Assembly (NCBI GenBank): GCA_947502305.1
Contig: CANMZA010000001.1
Coordinates: 1,674,001 to 1,738,000 of the forward strand
DNA from: an uncultured Erythrobacter sp.
Lineage (GTDB): Bacteria; Pseudomonadota; Alphaproteobacteria; Sphingomonadales; Sphingomonadaceae
DNA length: 64,000 bases
Direction: 5' to 3'
Shown here: positions 8,930 through 18,227 of the stretch, piece after piece
Numbering within the stretch: position 1 is the first letter of the stretch
Layout of the letters: each line of letters begins with the position of its first letter
Program-made: the position numbers and the translations under genes
The notes under the pieces: model-generated
The model's database searches: none
What the model was told of the DNA's origin: nothing
What the model saw: only the letters and a program-made list of their open reading frames with translations

Positions 8930-9361
8930 ATGATCGGTTTGATTCTGGTAACCCATGGCGGCCTTGCCGACCAATTTGTAGAAGCGATGGAACACGTCGT
9001 CGGCCCGCAAACGGGGGTCGTAACGGTCTGCATTGGCCCGAATGACGATATGGAACACCGGCGCGCAGAAATTGCGGACGCAATCCAAACGGTCGATGCT
9101 GGCAAGGGCGTTATCATCCTAACCGATTTGTTTGGCGGCACGCCGTCAAACCTCGCAATTTCACTGCTAGAAACAGGCCGGATCGAAGTGATCGCCGGTA
9201 TCAATTTGCCGATGCTGATCCGTTTGGCAGGCGCGCGCAAAAGCATGGAAGTGGTCGAAGCGGTTGAGGCGGCGCAGACAGCGGGCCGCAATTACATCAC
9301 CGTGGCAAGCGAATTGCTGGGCACCGAACCGGCCCCTAAAACCGCAAGCGGCGGGAAATAA
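8930..9361 (+). CDS. PTS EIIA component, mannose/fructose class
   Basis: A 143-residue phosphocarrier of the EIIA-Man fold. His9 in LVTHGG is the expected phosphorylation site, and LTDLFGGTPSN is the family signature at about 64-74. No membrane EIIC or EIID and no EIIB are nearby, so it probably serves in signalling (the regulatory PTS) and not in sugar import. The ATG at 8930 is preferred over a TTG 12 bp upstream because the family begins MIGLIL-like. HPr is encoded 15 bp downstream. Confidence 0.92.
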   Translation: MIGLILVTHGGLADQFVEAMEHVVGPQTGVVTVCIGPNDDMEHRRAEIADAIQTVDAGKGVIILTDLFGGTPSNLAISLLETGRIEVIAGINLPMLIRLAGARKSMEVVEAVEAAQTAGRNYITVASELLGTEPAPKTASGGK

Positions 9362-9376
9362 GGTGGCGGGCAGCAC

Positions 9377-9655
9377 ATGAGCGAATTGCGCAAAACGATC
9401 CTCATCGTCAACAAACGCGGCCTGCATGCGCGGGCCAGCGCGAAATTTGTCGGCGCAGTTGCCGCATTGCCCGAAGGCGCATCGGTTAAAGTTGCAAAAG
9501 ACGGCAATGAAGCGGGCGGCGGGTCGATCTTGGGCCTCATGATGCTCGGCGCGGCGAAGGGCGATCATGTCGATTTGATCGTGGACGGCGCGAATGCGCA
9601 GGGCGTGATGGACGAACTGGCCGCGCTGATCGAAGACGGTTTTGGCGAAGAATAA
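9377..9655 (+). CDS. ptsH: Phosphocarrier protein HPr
   Basis: A 92-residue small cytoplasmic protein. Catalytic His17 sits in GLHARAS, and the regulatory serine targeted by HprK is Ser50 in GGGSILGLMML. It passes phosphate from enzyme I to EIIA. Enzyme I (ptsP/ptsI) is not in this window. With EIIA and HprK in the same operon, it is well placed to report energy or nitrogen status to gene expression. Confidence 0.96.
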   Translation: MSELRKTILIVNKRGLHARASAKFVGAVAALPEGASVKVAKDGNEAGGGSILGLMMLGAAKGDHVDLIVDGANAQGVMDELAALIEDGFGEE

Positions 9656-9698
9656 CGGCGGGCCAGGTCGCAGACCGGCCCGCGTTTGAGCGAATGGC

Positions 9699-10505
9699 AT
9701 GACACGCACCCACATCAGCGGATTTTCCAATCCGACCGTCAAATATCTGCGATCTTTGCGCGATAAAAAACACCGTCGGCGCACAGGGCAATTCTTGGTC
9801 GAAGGGTTGAGACTACTCGAAGACGCGCGGGAAAGCGGGCGCTTGCCGCGCGAATTGGTGATGGCTGAGGGGCGCGACGAGCATGAATTGCTGACCCGGC
9901 TTGAACACGAAGTGGCCGCAGCGGGCGGCGAGATCATCACCACCACGCCAGATATTCTGACCAAAATCACCGGCAAATCCAATTCGCAAAGCGTGATTGG
10001 ATTGTTCGATGAGTGGGATACGGGCCTTTCTCAAATCGACCGCAGCACAGCGCCGATCTGGTTAGTGGCGCAGGAATTGCGCGATCCGGGCAACCTTGGA
10101 ACGATGCTGCGCACGAGTGATGCGGTGGGCGCAGGCGGCGTGATCCTGATCGATGATTGCGCCGACCCGTTCAGCGCCGAAGCCGTCCGCGCGAGTATGG
10201 GCGCGGTCTTTACGCAGAATGTGGCGCGGGCGCGGTGGGAAGAGTTTTTGCCGTGGCTGCGCGCAGATGCAGGGCAATTGGTCGCGGCCAGCCTGCGCGA
10301 TGCCGTGCTTTATCGCGGAGCGGCCTATGCTTCGCCATGTTTCATTCTGGTCGGCAACGAATCGCAAGGTCTTCCGGAAGCCTATGAGGCCGAATGCGAC
10401 CTGCGCGTCACCATGCCGATGCGCGGGCGTGCCGATTCGCTGAATGCGGCGGTGGCTGGCGCTGTGTTGGCGTATGAGGTGTTGGCGGGGTTGGACGCCA
10501 AATGA
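9699..10505 (+). CDS. SPOUT-class RNA 2'-O-methyltransferase (TrmH/RlmB family)
   Basis: A 268-residue enzyme with an N-terminal substrate-binding domain (about 1-95, KYLRSLRDKKHRR... GQFLVEG) and a SpoU methyltransferase domain. The three family motifs are visible: ELRDPGNLGTMLRTSDA (motif 1), LVGNESQGLP (motif 2) and the SLNAAVAGAV motif 3 that forms the trefoil knot. It should methylate the 2'-OH of a guanosine in 23S rRNA or a tRNA; the exact target cannot be read from sequence. It lies 43 bp after ptsH and could be the last gene of that operon. Confidence 0.88.
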   Translation: MTRTHISGFSNPTVKYLRSLRDKKHRRRTGQFLVEGLRLLEDARESGRLPRELVMAEGRDEHELLTRLEHEVAAAGGEIITTTPDILTKITGKSNSQSVIGLFDEWDTGLSQIDRSTAPIWLVAQELRDPGNLGTMLRTSDAVGAGGVILIDDCADPFSAEAVRASMGAVFTQNVARARWEEFLPWLRADAGQLVAASLRDAVLYRGAAYASPCFILVGNESQGLPEAYEAECDLRVTMPMRGRADSLNAAVAGAVLAYEVLAGLDAK

Positions 10506-10550
10506 TGCTCAGATTGGCACTCCGGAAAACCGGCACGCGAAGCCAGGAGA

Positions 10551-11249
10551 TTGGCTCTGCCTCGTTTACCGTTCAGTGACCTTGCGAATCTTCGGCAAGA
10601 AGTTGCTGATCGGCGTGAACTGCTGTGGGCGAATGTAAAGCGTTTCGATCAAGATTGCGGGAATAGTTGGAAGCTTTGGGAGAAACTTCCGGTAGACGTT
10701 CAAGACCAATATAATGAAAGTCATGCCCTGAAGGATTCCGATCCTGAGAAGTCGTTCACCTTGGCCGAATTGTCTGCTTCCAACGGTAATCCGACAGCAA
10801 TGATCGCAGCAGCCCTGTGCTGCGAATATGGTGACGGAACTAGCAAGGATCGCGAAAAAGCCCGGAAGTTTTACGAAGGCGCGGTCGAAGCGGGATCATG
10901 GCCCGCCACCATCTATTATGCGCGTTTTTTGGACCGAATTGGCGATCAAGAAATGGCCTTTGCCACGCTGGAAGATGGGGTGGATGCCGACTACACCGCC
11001 GCTTTTTTCTGGCTGGCTTGGTTGTTGTACAAACACGAATCAAGCCGAAAGATGGCGCGTCAGGTATTCCCGATGGTCGAACGGGCCGCTGACCGAGCGC
11101 ATCCAGGCGGCCGCTGGTTAAAGGCAAAGCTGCTTATCAAGGGCCAGATGGGTGTAGTGCGAATAGCCGAAGGATGGCGCATCCAAAGGGCGCTTAGCAA
11201 AGAGCTTGGCGATCAATTGGAAGAACAGGGCCGTTCTAACTTTCAATAA
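10551..11249 (+). CDS. Sel1/TPR-like hypothetical protein of atypical composition
   Basis: A 232-residue cytoplasmic protein without signal peptide. Residues of about 60-150 (SFTLAELSASNGNPTAM... ALCCEYGDGTSKDREKA) have the short helical-pair pattern of Sel1 repeats (ALCCEYGDGTSKDREKARKF). The start is uncertain: the first possible codon is a TTG directly behind AGGAGA, which is too close for good initiation, and there is no in-frame ATG near it. Base composition is clearly lower in GC than neighbours (43% and 50% in two 60-base blocks counted at 10681 and 10741), and codon use is less biased, which suggests recent acquisition. The gene ends 2 bp from the convergent rmuC stop. Function unknown. 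Confidence 0.6.
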   Translation: MALPRLPFSDLANLRQEVADRRELLWANVKRFDQDCGNSWKLWEKLPVDVQDQYNESHALKDSDPEKSFTLAELSASNGNPTAMIAAALCCEYGDGTSKDREKARKFYEGAVEAGSWPATIYYARFLDRIGDQEMAFATLEDGVDADYTAAFFWLAWLLYKHESSRKMARQVFPMVERAADRAHPGGRWLKAKLLIKGQMGVVRIAEGWRIQRALSKELGDQLEEQGRSNFQ

Positions 11250-11251
11250 TT

Positions 11252-12658
11252 TCATTCCGCAGCGGCTCTGCCGTCTTCGATTTCACCGATTTCCTCTGCA
11301 TCGGCGGCATTGTAACGCGGCGAACTTTCCACCAACGGCACGTCTTCAATCTCGCGTTTGCCGATCTCAACACCTTTTTCGGCCAAACGTTTTCCGGACG
11401 ACAGGACGTTGCGTTCAAAGCTGCCGACGAATTTGTTGTAATTGTTGACCGCGCTTTCGAGGCCCCCTCCGACGCGTTTCAAGTGCTGAGCCGCCGTTTC
11501 CAGCCGCCCGTAAAGTTCCGCGCCCATCCGGCCAATTTCAGCAGCCTCATTGGCCAAACCGTCTTGTCGCCAAACCTGCGCAACCGTGCGCGCGATCGCA
11601 ACCAGATTGGTCGGGGTGGCAAGCAGCACGCGGCGTTCGAATGCAAAATCCCACAAGGTCGGATCAGCGTCCAACGCCGCGGTCACAAAATGCTCACCCG
11701 GAATGAACATGATGACGTAATCGGGCGCTTCTTCGAATTGCGATTGATAGCTTTTGGCGCTCAAAGTTTGGACATGATTGCGCATAGATTTTGCATGCGC
11801 TTCCAATTCACGTTTGCGAGTATCGTCATCATCAGCCTCAAACGCGGCCTGATAGGCGTTCAGCGAAACCTTGGAATCGATCACCAGCTTCTTTTGCCCC
11901 GGCACATTGATGATCGCGTCCGGGCGCAGACGCCCTTCTTCGGTTTCGACCGAATGCTCCATCATAAAATCAGTATGCTGCGCCAGCCCGCATTGTTCGA
12001 GCAGGTTTTGCAACGCCCGCTCCCCCCAGCGCCCGCGGGCTTTGGGGGCGTTGGTCAGCGAATTTCCAAGCCGCTGCGCCTCGCGCCGCACCTCTTCTTG
12101 CCCGTCGCGCATCGATTGGATCAGGCCGCTTAGCTGCCCGAATGCATCGACCCGCTGTTTCTCCAGCGTTTCGACCTGTTTTTCATATTTTTCGAGCCGT
12201 TCCCCCACCGGGGCAAGCAAGGTTTTGATCTTAGCCTCGCCGGTTTCTTCCGACTGTTTGAAGCGCGCCTCTGCCCGTTTCAAAAACTCTTCTTGATTGC
12301 GCTGAAGCACCTTGGCGCCGGTATTCTCAAATTCCGTCAGCAATTTGTCGCGCGATTCTTCGAGCAAGCGTTTCTGCTCAGCAAACCCGGCGCGCTCTGC
12401 CCGGAACTGCGCGTTTTCGGCCTGCGCTTTGCCAAGATCTCCAGCCAAGCTTTCGGCGCGCGCAGCGCGCTCTGACATAGTCGCCAACTCCGTGATCGCA
12501 GCGCGAAATTTTTCGTCCAGATCCTTCGCGTCAGCATCGCGCGCCTCAAACCGTTCTTGCATCGCGGCGACCGGACGCGAAGCAAAGAACCACGCCGCGC
12601 CCCCACCCACAGCAAGGCCAATGACAAGAGCGACAATCAAAAGAATCGGTTGTTCCAT
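11252..12658 (-). CDS. rmuC: DNA recombination protein RmuC
   Basis: A 468-residue protein anchored by one N-terminal TM segment (LLIVALVIGLAVGGGAAWFF), followed by a long coiled coil (about 30-190) and the conserved RmuC nuclease-like domain (GRWGERALQNLLEQCGL and D-S-K-V-S-L-N-A-Y, with IDSKVSL as probable metal site). RmuC limits inversions at short inverted repeats in E. coli, and related domains have a PD-(D/E)XK fold. The ATG at 12658 is preferred; the open frame upstream runs into a palindromic intergenic repeat. Confidence 0.92.
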   Translation of the reverse strand: MEQPILLIVALVIGLAVGGGAAWFFASRPVAAMQERFEARDADAKDLDEKFRAAITELATMSERAARAESLAGDLGKAQAENAQFRAERAGFAEQKRLLEESRDKLLTEFENTGAKVLQRNQEEFLKRAEARFKQSEETGEAKIKTLLAPVGERLEKYEKQVETLEKQRVDAFGQLSGLIQSMRDGQEEVRREAQRLGNSLTNAPKARGRWGERALQNLLEQCGLAQHTDFMMEHSVETEEGRLRPDAIINVPGQKKLVIDSKVSLNAYQAAFEADDDDTRKRELEAHAKSMRNHVQTLSAKSYQSQFEEAPDYVIMFIPGEHFVTAALDADPTLWDFAFERRVLLATPTNLVAIARTVAQVWRQDGLANEAAEIGRMGAELYGRLETAAQHLKRVGGGLESAVNNYNKFVGSFERNVLSSGKRLAEKGVEIGKREIEDVPLVESSPRYNAADAEEIGEIEDGRAAAE

Positions 12659-12737
12659 CGCCCCATTATACATGGAACAAATTAAGAACACTAGACTTGA
12701 AGGGGATATCCCCCGAAGAAAATACGCGATCAAACCG

Positions 12738-12852
12738 CCAAACGGTTCGCCGCCCGCGAGCCGCAAGTGCAACCGCACGTCGCGGCCTATGCCGCGCGCG
12801 CCAATCCGGATAGTCGCAGGCCGGCCAAAGGCCGATCAGCCGTGAGAGAAAA
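12738..12852 (-). repeat. Composite palindromic element, copy after def
   Basis: On the minus strand this element starts immediately after the def stop with TTTTCTCTCACGGC, continues with a GGCC-rich hairpin (12822-12834), a CGCGGC/GCCGCG hairpin (12781-12796), and ends with CTTGCGG-stem-CCGTTTGG (12738-12767, 8-bp stem with one G-U pair). The same beginning and end recur behind serA at 33127-33286. It looks like a dispersed intergenic repeat and may also act as the def terminator. Confidence 0.7.
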
Positions 12853-13425
12853 TCACGCCGCCGCGCGGATCTTCTTGAGCTTTTTCAATGCCATCTTGCG
12901 CTTCAGATTGGAGAGGTGATCGATAAACAAAATCCCCTCCAGATGATCCATCTCATGCTGGAGACAGGTCGCCATCATCCCTTCGAGCGCTTCTTCATGA
13001 TGATTGCCGTCCAAATCCTGATACTTCACCGTGCAGGTCGCGGGGCGATCCACATCGGCGTAGATTTCCGGAACGGACAGGCACCCTTCATTCAGCGTCG
13101 CGAATTCTTCGGCGGGGTCGACAATCACCGGGTTTACGAAAACGCGCGGCTCAAACTTTGTCGCGGGATGCGTGTGTTTGTGGCCATCATGCTCGCATTC
13201 AACCGGCTCTGCATCCGGGTCTTCGGGTTGCAAATCGATCACGAGCAGCCGTTTGGGAACACCAACTTGGATCGCGGCAAGGCCGATGCCGGGCGCGTCA
13301 TACATCGTTTCCAACATATCATCGGCGAGCTGTTTCAGATCGTCATTGAACTCGTCCGCTTCGACGGGGACGGAGATGGTTTTGAGCCGGGGGTCCGGAA
13401 CTTCGAGGATTTCTAGGATAGCCAT
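12853..13425 (-). CDS. def: Peptide deformylase
   Basis: It removes the formyl group from nascent N-terminal formyl-methionine. All three motifs are present: GIGLAAIQVG, EGCLSVP with the metal-binding Cys, and HEMDHLEG with both His ligands and the catalytic Glu. The protein has 190 residues; an insertion of about 20 acidic and His-rich residues (EDPDAEPVECEHDGHKHTHP) lies between motifs 1 and 2. The ATG at 13425 fits the family better than the TTG 9 bp upstream. fmt, its functional partner, is encoded 0.7 kb away on the other strand beyond recR. Confidence 0.96.
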   Translation of the reverse strand: MAILEILEVPDPRLKTISVPVEADEFNDDLKQLADDMLETMYDAPGIGLAAIQVGVPKRLLVIDLQPEDPDAEPVECEHDGHKHTHPATKFEPRVFVNPVIVDPAEEFATLNEGCLSVPEIYADVDRPATCTVKYQDLDGNHHEEALEGMMATCLQHEMDHLEGILFIDHLSNLKRKMALKKLKKIRAAA

Positions 13426-13487
13426 TTCGCTCAAATAGTGCGGCGGCCCTCGCGCTGCAAGCTGAGCTTTGCAATTACACAGATCGG

Positions 13488-14096
13488 TTATTCTACGGGT
13501 CTGCGTGCCCGCAATGCTTGCGCCAATGTGCCCTCATCCAAATAATCGAGCTCCCCGCCAACCGGCAGGCCGTGCGCCAATTGCGTGATGCGCACTTGGT
13601 GCTCCTCCAGACGCTCGGCAAGGTAATGCGCGGTCGTTTGCCCCTCCAGCGTTGCGTTCATAGCCAAAACGACCTCGTCCACGCCGACGCCGTCCGTCTT
13701 CGCCGCAACACGCTCCATCAGCGTCGCAATGTTCAGATCCTCTGGCCCGACCCCGTCCAGCGCCGACAATTTCCCGCCCAGCACATGGTATCGCCCGCGA
13801 AACAGCCGCGCCCGGTCCAGCGCCCAAACATCCGCCACATCCTCCACCACGCAAAGGCTGCGCGGGTCGCGGCGCGGATCGGAGCAGATCGCGCAAGGAT
13901 CGGCGGTGTCGACATTGCCGCAAGTTTGGCATTCGATCAGCGTTTCCGACACCGCATCCAATGCTTCTAGCAATGCGGGCAAAGCCTGATCGCGGTTTTT
14001 CACCAGCCACAACACCGCTCGCCGCGCCGAACGCGGCCCCAGACCCGGCAACCGGGCCAGTGCGCCCGATAGCGCTTCGATCTCTTGCGATGCCAT
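13488..14096 (-). CDS. recR: Recombination mediator RecR
   Basis: A 202-residue protein of normal length. The helix-hairpin-helix [12 protein letters not shown] is at about 17-28, the four-Cys zinc finger [16 protein letters not shown] at about 56-71, and a Toprim domain ([11 protein letters not shown] onward) follows. With RecF or RecO it loads RecA at gaps. The ATG at 14096 matches the family start; a longer open frame upstream reaches into fmt's leader. Its start region is separated from fmt by only 52 bp, so the two divergent promoters must overlap. Confidence 0.95.
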   Translation of the reverse strand: MASQEIEALSGALARLPGLGPRSARRAVLWLVKNRDQALPALLEALDAVSETLIECQTCGNVDTADPCAICSDPRRDPRSLCVVEDVADVWALDRARLFRGRYHVLGGKLSALDGVGPEDLNIATLMERVAAKTDGVGVDEVVLAMNATLEGQTTAHYLAERLEEHQVRITQLAHGLPVGGELDYLDEGTLAQALRARRPVE

Positions 14097-14148
14097 AGTC
14101 TGAGAGATAGGGGCTGGCGGGACGATCATAAAGCACGGGCGAATTTTT

Positions 14149-15066
14149 ATGCGCATCACATTTATGGGAACGCCCGATTTCGCGGTGCCTGCGCTGGTGG
14201 CGCTCCACGAGACGGGCCACGCGGCGGGCCACGATATCGCCTGCGTTTACACGCAGCCGCCGCGCCCCGCTGGTCGGGGCAAGAAACTGCGCCCTTCCCC
14301 CGTTCAGGCGAAGGCAGAAGAATTGGGGATTGCGGTCCGCTCTCCCAAATCGCTGAAGCCGGATGAGGCGAAGGCGGAATTTGCGGCCTTGCGCGCAGAT
14401 GTGGCGGTGGTGGCTGCTTACGGCTTGATCCTGCCGCAAGCCGTTTTGGACGCACCGGCCCATGGGTGCCTCAACATTCACGCCTCCATCTTGCCGCGTT
14501 GGCGCGGCGCGGCCCCGATCCACCGGGCAGTGATGGCGGGGGATGCAGAAACCGGGGTGACGATTATGCAGATGGAAGCGGGGCTGGATACCGGACCAAT
14601 GCTGGACATTGTTCGCACGCCGATTGATCGCAAAACAACCGGCGAATTGACCGCAGAGCTGGCCGAGCTTGGCGCAGCGGCAATGGTGCGGGTTCTGGAC
14701 GATCTGGCCGCCTATCCCTCCGCCGCGCAAGAGGACGCAGCCGCAATCTATGCGCCAAAGATCGACAAAGCAGAGGCGCGCATTGATTGGACCGACAGCG
14801 CCTCGGCGATTGAGGCGAAAATCCGCGGGCTGGCCCCCTTCCCCGGCGCATGGTTTGAGATTTCGGGAGAGCGGGTGAAAGTGTTGCTCGCTGAACTTTC
14901 CGAGGGCTCTGGCGCGCCTGGCACGGTCTTAGACGCCGGTATGACCATTGCCTGCGGCGACGGCGCGATCCGGCCCATTCGACTGCAACGTGCGGGCAAA
15001 CCGGCCATGAGCTGCGAGGATTTTCTTCGGGGCCGCCCTGCCGAACCGGGGATGCGCCTCAATTGA
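14149..15066 (+). CDS. fmt: Methionyl-tRNA formyltransferase
   Basis: It formylates initiator Met-tRNA with 10-formyl-tetrahydrofolate. The 305 residues include the N-terminal [16 protein letters not shown] and the signature [19 protein letters not shown] (about 107-125) with the catalytic Asn and His, followed by an OB-fold C-terminal domain with [12 protein letters not shown]. truA starts inside its stop codon, so the two are translationally coupled. Confidence 0.97.
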   Translation: MRITFMGTPDFAVPALVALHETGHAAGHDIACVYTQPPRPAGRGKKLRPSPVQAKAEELGIAVRSPKSLKPDEAKAEFAALRADVAVVAAYGLILPQAVLDAPAHGCLNIHASILPRWRGAAPIHRAVMAGDAETGVTIMQMEAGLDTGPMLDIVRTPIDRKTTGELTAELAELGAAAMVRVLDDLAAYPSAAQEDAAAIYAPKIDKAEARIDWTDSASAIEAKIRGLAPFPGAWFEISGERVKVLLAELSEGSGAPGTVLDAGMTIACGDGAIRPIRLQRAGKPAMSCEDFLRGRPAEPGMRLN

Positions 15067-15836
15067 CCCGTTTCGCCCTCACCATCGAATTTGACGGTAC
15101 CCCGTTTCAGGGGCTGCAACGCCAAAAACACGGCCCCAGCGTTCAGCAATGTATCGAAGAAGCGATCACCCGCGTCACCGGTGAAGACGCCGTGCTCCAC
15201 AGCGCCGGGCGCACCGATAGCGGCGTCCACGCGCTCGCCATGCGCAGCCATGTTGATCTTGAGACTGACCTTTCTACGTTCCGCCTGACGGGCGGGATCA
15301 ACGCCCATTTGCGCCCGCATCCCATCGCAATCACCGCTTGCGAAGAAGTGTCCGAGGACTGGCATGCGCGTTTTTCATGCACTGGGCGGCGCTATCTTTA
15401 CCGGATCGTCAATCGCCGCGCGCCGGCGGTTTTGCTGCGCGAGCGCGTTTGGCACGTTGCACCGGATCTCGATGTGGAGGCGATGCACCGCGCCGCGCAG
15501 TCGCTGACGGGACTGCACGATTTCACCACGTTCCGATCCGCACATTGCCAAGCGAAAGACCCGGTCAAAACGCTCGACCAATTGGACGTCGTTCGCGCGC
15601 AAACGCCGTTCGGCCCCGAAATCCATGTCCACGCCGCCGCCCGCAGCTTTCTGCATCATCAAGTGCGCAGCATGGTGGGCTGTTTAAAGTTCGTCGGCAC
15701 AGGGACTTGGAGCGCAGAAAGGCTCGCCGAGGCGCTTGCTGCAAAAGACCGTAGCAAATTAGGACTTAACGCGCCGCCCCAAGGTCTCTACTTCGTGTCG
15801 GCAACGTACCCCGATGGTGCTGATACAGATTCTTGA
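15063..15836 (+). CDS. truA: tRNA pseudouridine(38-40) synthase TruA
   Basis: A 257-residue enzyme that isomerises uridines 38-40 in tRNA anticodon stems. The catalytic Asp is in GRTDSGVHA (about 50-58); FDGTPFQG and the C-terminal [13 protein letters not shown] are further family motifs. The TTG start at 15063 overlaps the fmt stop by four bases (TTGA), the expected arrangement for coupling. Confidence 0.96.
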   Translation: MTRFALTIEFDGTPFQGLQRQKHGPSVQQCIEEAITRVTGEDAVLHSAGRTDSGVHALAMRSHVDLETDLSTFRLTGGINAHLRPHPIAITACEEVSEDWHARFSCTGRRYLYRIVNRRAPAVLLRERVWHVAPDLDVEAMHRAAQSLTGLHDFTTFRSAHCQAKDPVKTLDQLDVVRAQTPFGPEIHVHAAARSFLHHQVRSMVGCLKFVGTGTWSAERLAEALAAKDRSKLGLNAPPQGLYFVSATYPDGADTDS

Positions 15837-15848
15837 GAGGATTATCTA

Positions 15849-16961
15849 ATGACAACCGGCAAACAGCTTTTCACGACCCTTTCCGCCGACGGCAAACTCA
15901 CGCTGGAAATCAGCGAAGAGACATTCCCGGCCCCCACCGGCAACCAAGTTCTGGTCAAAATGGAAGGCGCACCGATCAACCCATCCGATCTGGCGATCCT
16001 GACCAGTGCAGCGGATTTTGACACGGCCGAATATTCAAACGGCAAAGTCGTCGCCAACATGCCGGAGCCATTCCTGTCCGGCCAAAAGAACCGTCATGGA
16101 CAACGCCTGCCCGCTGGTAACGAAGGCGCGGGCGAAGTTGTCGCCACCGGTGACGGCGAAATGGCGAAGGCGCTGATGGGTCAACGCGTCGCCTGCGTCC
16201 CCGGCAATGCGTTCAGCCAATATGCGATTGCCGATGCGATGATGTGCCTGCCGCTGGGTGATCATTCCAGTGAAGTTGGCGCGTCGAGCTTTGTGAACCC
16301 GATGACGGCATTGGGCTTTGTCGAAACGGCAAAGATGGAAGGGCACGATGCGATCATCCACCTCGCCGCGGCGTCAAACCTTGGCCAAATGCTCAACAAG
16401 ATTTGCCATGAAGACGGTATGAAACTCGTCAATATCGTTCGCCGCCAGGAACATGTGGACCTGCTGAAAAGCCAAGGCGCGACGCATGTCGTGAATTCTT
16501 CGGATGACGATTACATGGCGCAATTGCGCGCAGCGATCACCGAAACCGGCGCGTTCCTCGGCTTTGATCCGATTGGCGGCGGTCAAAACACGGACGGCGT
16601 GCTGAAAGCGATGGAACAAGTCGCCGCGTCGCAGATGGACGAATATTCGCGTTACGGGTCGAACCAAGACAAGAAGATGTACCAATATGGCCGTCTGGAC
16701 CTGCAAAACCCAACGATCTTGACGCCGTCTTACGGGTTGCAATGGACTGTATCGGGTTGGTTGCTAACGCCGTTCCTGGCCAAGGCTGGCATGGAAACTG
16801 TGATCAAAATGCGCACCCGCGTTCAGCAAAATCTGACGACGACATTTGCGTCCCATTATAAAGCGAAGGTCAATCTGGAAGAGATGCTGACCAAGGACGC
16901 GATCACCGATTACCGCCAAATGAAAACGGGCGAGAAATATCTGGTTACGCCTTGGAGCTAA
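15849..16961 (+). CDS. Medium-chain reductase, quinone-oxidoreductase-like
   Basis: A 370-residue zinc-independent MDR protein: GroES-like N-terminal half with APINPSDLAIL (about 42-52) and a Rossmann half with HLAAASNLGQML in place of the usual glycine motif. No zinc ligands are apparent. Likely an NADPH-dependent quinone or enone reductase; the substrate is unknown. It follows truA by 12 bp but has its own GAGAGGATT ribosome site. A 14-bp stem-loop lies 27 bp after its stop. Confidence 0.8.
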   Translation: MTTGKQLFTTLSADGKLTLEISEETFPAPTGNQVLVKMEGAPINPSDLAILTSAADFDTAEYSNGKVVANMPEPFLSGQKNRHGQRLPAGNEGAGEVVATGDGEMAKALMGQRVACVPGNAFSQYAIADAMMCLPLGDHSSEVGASSFVNPMTALGFVETAKMEGHDAIIHLAAASNLGQMLNKICHEDGMKLVNIVRRQEHVDLLKSQGATHVVNSSDDDYMAQLRAAITETGAFLGFDPIGGGQNTDGVLKAMEQVAASQMDEYSRYGSNQDKKMYQYGRLDLQNPTILTPSYGLQWTVSGWLLTPFLAKAGMETVIKMRTRVQQNLTTTFASHYKAKVNLEEMLTKDAITDYRQMKTGEKYLVTPWS

Positions 16962-16975
16962 GCGCTCCGCGCAAC

Positions 16976-17974
16976 TTACGGACTATCGAAGGCGGCCTGA
17001 ATTTTGTTCAGGTCGCCTTCTTCGTTTGCGATCAGCAATTGTAGCAATATTCGTGATTTTTGCGGGTTCAGCGCCCTTGCGGCGATAAAGCCATTGGGAT
17101 CGTCTTCTGGTTCGCGATCAACCAACCCCTCATCTACGCGGCTGGCGCGCACAACGATCAAACCGGCTTTTGCAAGCTCCACCAAACGCGCGCGCACGGC
17201 TTCTGGCATATTGCCCTCGCCCACCCCGGCGATCACGATGCCGGTTGGCGCGACCGGCAAAATCCGATCGACTACATCTGCGTTCATGCCCGCACCAATA
17301 TACAGGATCGGCACCTCTGGCAGCGCGCCAGAATAGGCATAGCGCGGCGGTTCGCCCGCCCGCCACGGATTTCCGAACCATTCCAAGGCCGCCGGCGTGA
17401 CCAGCCCAATCGACCCGCGCGGAAAGCCGCGAAAGGCATCGTCTGTGCCGCGCGTGCGGACCTTACGGGCATCGCGGGCGGCCAAAACCCGGTCTCCCAT
17501 CACCAGCACCACGCCGCGCCCGCGCGCACCCGGATCGCTGGCCACGCGCACCGCATTGACGAAATTGCGCATCCCGTCGCTGCCCACCGCATCCGCTGGC
17601 CGCATCGCGCCGACAATCACCACCGGCTTTGTCGCAGGTAATGTGAGATCGAGCAGGAATGCGGTTTCCTCCGCCGTGTCGGTGCCGTGGGTGATGACAA
17701 TTCCATCGACGGCGTCATCCGCCATCGCCGCGCTGATGGCTTGGTGCAAAGCGGTCCAAATCTGCGGACCGATATCTTCCGATCCGATATTGGCAATCTG
17801 TGTACCGATCAGCTGCGCGGGCAAGCCAAACTTCGCCACACGCGCCAACCAATCATCGATCCCGATCTGACCCGGCAAATATTCATGCCGCGTCGCAGAT
17901 CCCGCCATTCCGGCAATCGTGCCGCCTGTCGCAAGGACGCAAATGCGCGGCGTTTCGGAGGATTTTTTGGTCAT
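16976..17974 (-). CDS. L-asparaginase
   Basis: A 332-residue hydrolase converting asparagine to aspartate and ammonia. The first catalytic Thr is Thr19 in LATGGTIAG; the second motif is ITHGTDTAEETA with Thr-Asp (about 98-109). Both asparaginase signature motifs are intact. No signal peptide is visible at ATG 17974, so it is probably cytoplasmic, although the sequence is closer to the type II style; the open frame 12 codons further upstream adds nothing like a leader. Its 3' end carries a stem-loop that could stop the convergent neighbour. Confidence 0.9.
   Translation of the reverse strand: MTKKSSETPRICVLATGGTIAGMAGSATRHEYLPGQIGIDDWLARVAKFGLPAQLIGTQIANIGSEDIGPQIWTALHQAISAAMADDAVDGIVITHGTDTAEETAFLLDLTLPATKPVVIVGAMRPADAVGSDGMRNFVNAVRVASDPGARGRGVVLVMGDRVLAARDARKVRTRGTDDAFRGFPRGSIGLVTPAALEWFGNPWRAGEPPRYAYSGALPEVPILYIGAGMNADVVDRILPVAPTGIVIAGVGEGNMPEAVRARLVELAKAGLIVVRASRVDEGLVDREPEDDPNGFIAARALNPQKSRILLQLLIANEEGDLNKIQAAFDSP
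16988..17020. terminator. 14-bp stem-loop between convergent genes, inside coding sequence
   Basis: GAAGGCGGCCTGAA (16988-17001) pairs with TTCAGGTCGCCTTC (17007-17020) over all 14 positions (one G-U), with loop TTTTG. On the plus strand the tail TTCGTTTG is only moderately U-rich. It sits 27 bp after the reductase stop and within the last 15 codons of the asparaginase gene. Confidence 0.65.
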
Positions 17975-18084
17975 AAACCGCGATTTGCAGAGAAACTCGC
18001 AAGACAGCAATTGATTTTGAACCTTTTGCCGCTAGATAGCCTCTCACCAAGGCGCTTTTCATCTGAGACGCGCCCATGGCCGTG

Positions 18085-18157
18085 GGGCGATTAGCTCAGC
18101 TGGTAGAGCATCTCGTTTACACCGAGAGGGTCGGCGGTTCGAACCCGTCATCGCCCA
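18085..18157 (+). tRNA. tRNA-Val (anticodon TAC)
   Basis: The 73-nt cloverleaf has a 7-bp acceptor stem (GGGCGAT/ATCGCCC), D arm GCTC/GAGC, anticodon stem TCTCG/CGAGA with loop TTTACAC and anticodon TAC at 18118-18120, and T arm GGCGG-TTCGAAC-CCGTC with one G-U pair. Discriminator is A; the CCA end is not encoded (CGG follows). Confidence 0.97.
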
Positions 18158-18227
18158 CGGCAATTTCTTGAAATTCTTCTGCAAAGTGGCTTGGCGTCGA
18201 TGCGCCGATGCGGCAAAGCTGCGCGTT

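Noticed and set aside
13534..14730. 398-codon frame on the minus strand across recR and fmt
   Set aside because: Covers two well-supported genes in another frame or strand, with Arg/Gly-rich composition and no family similarity.
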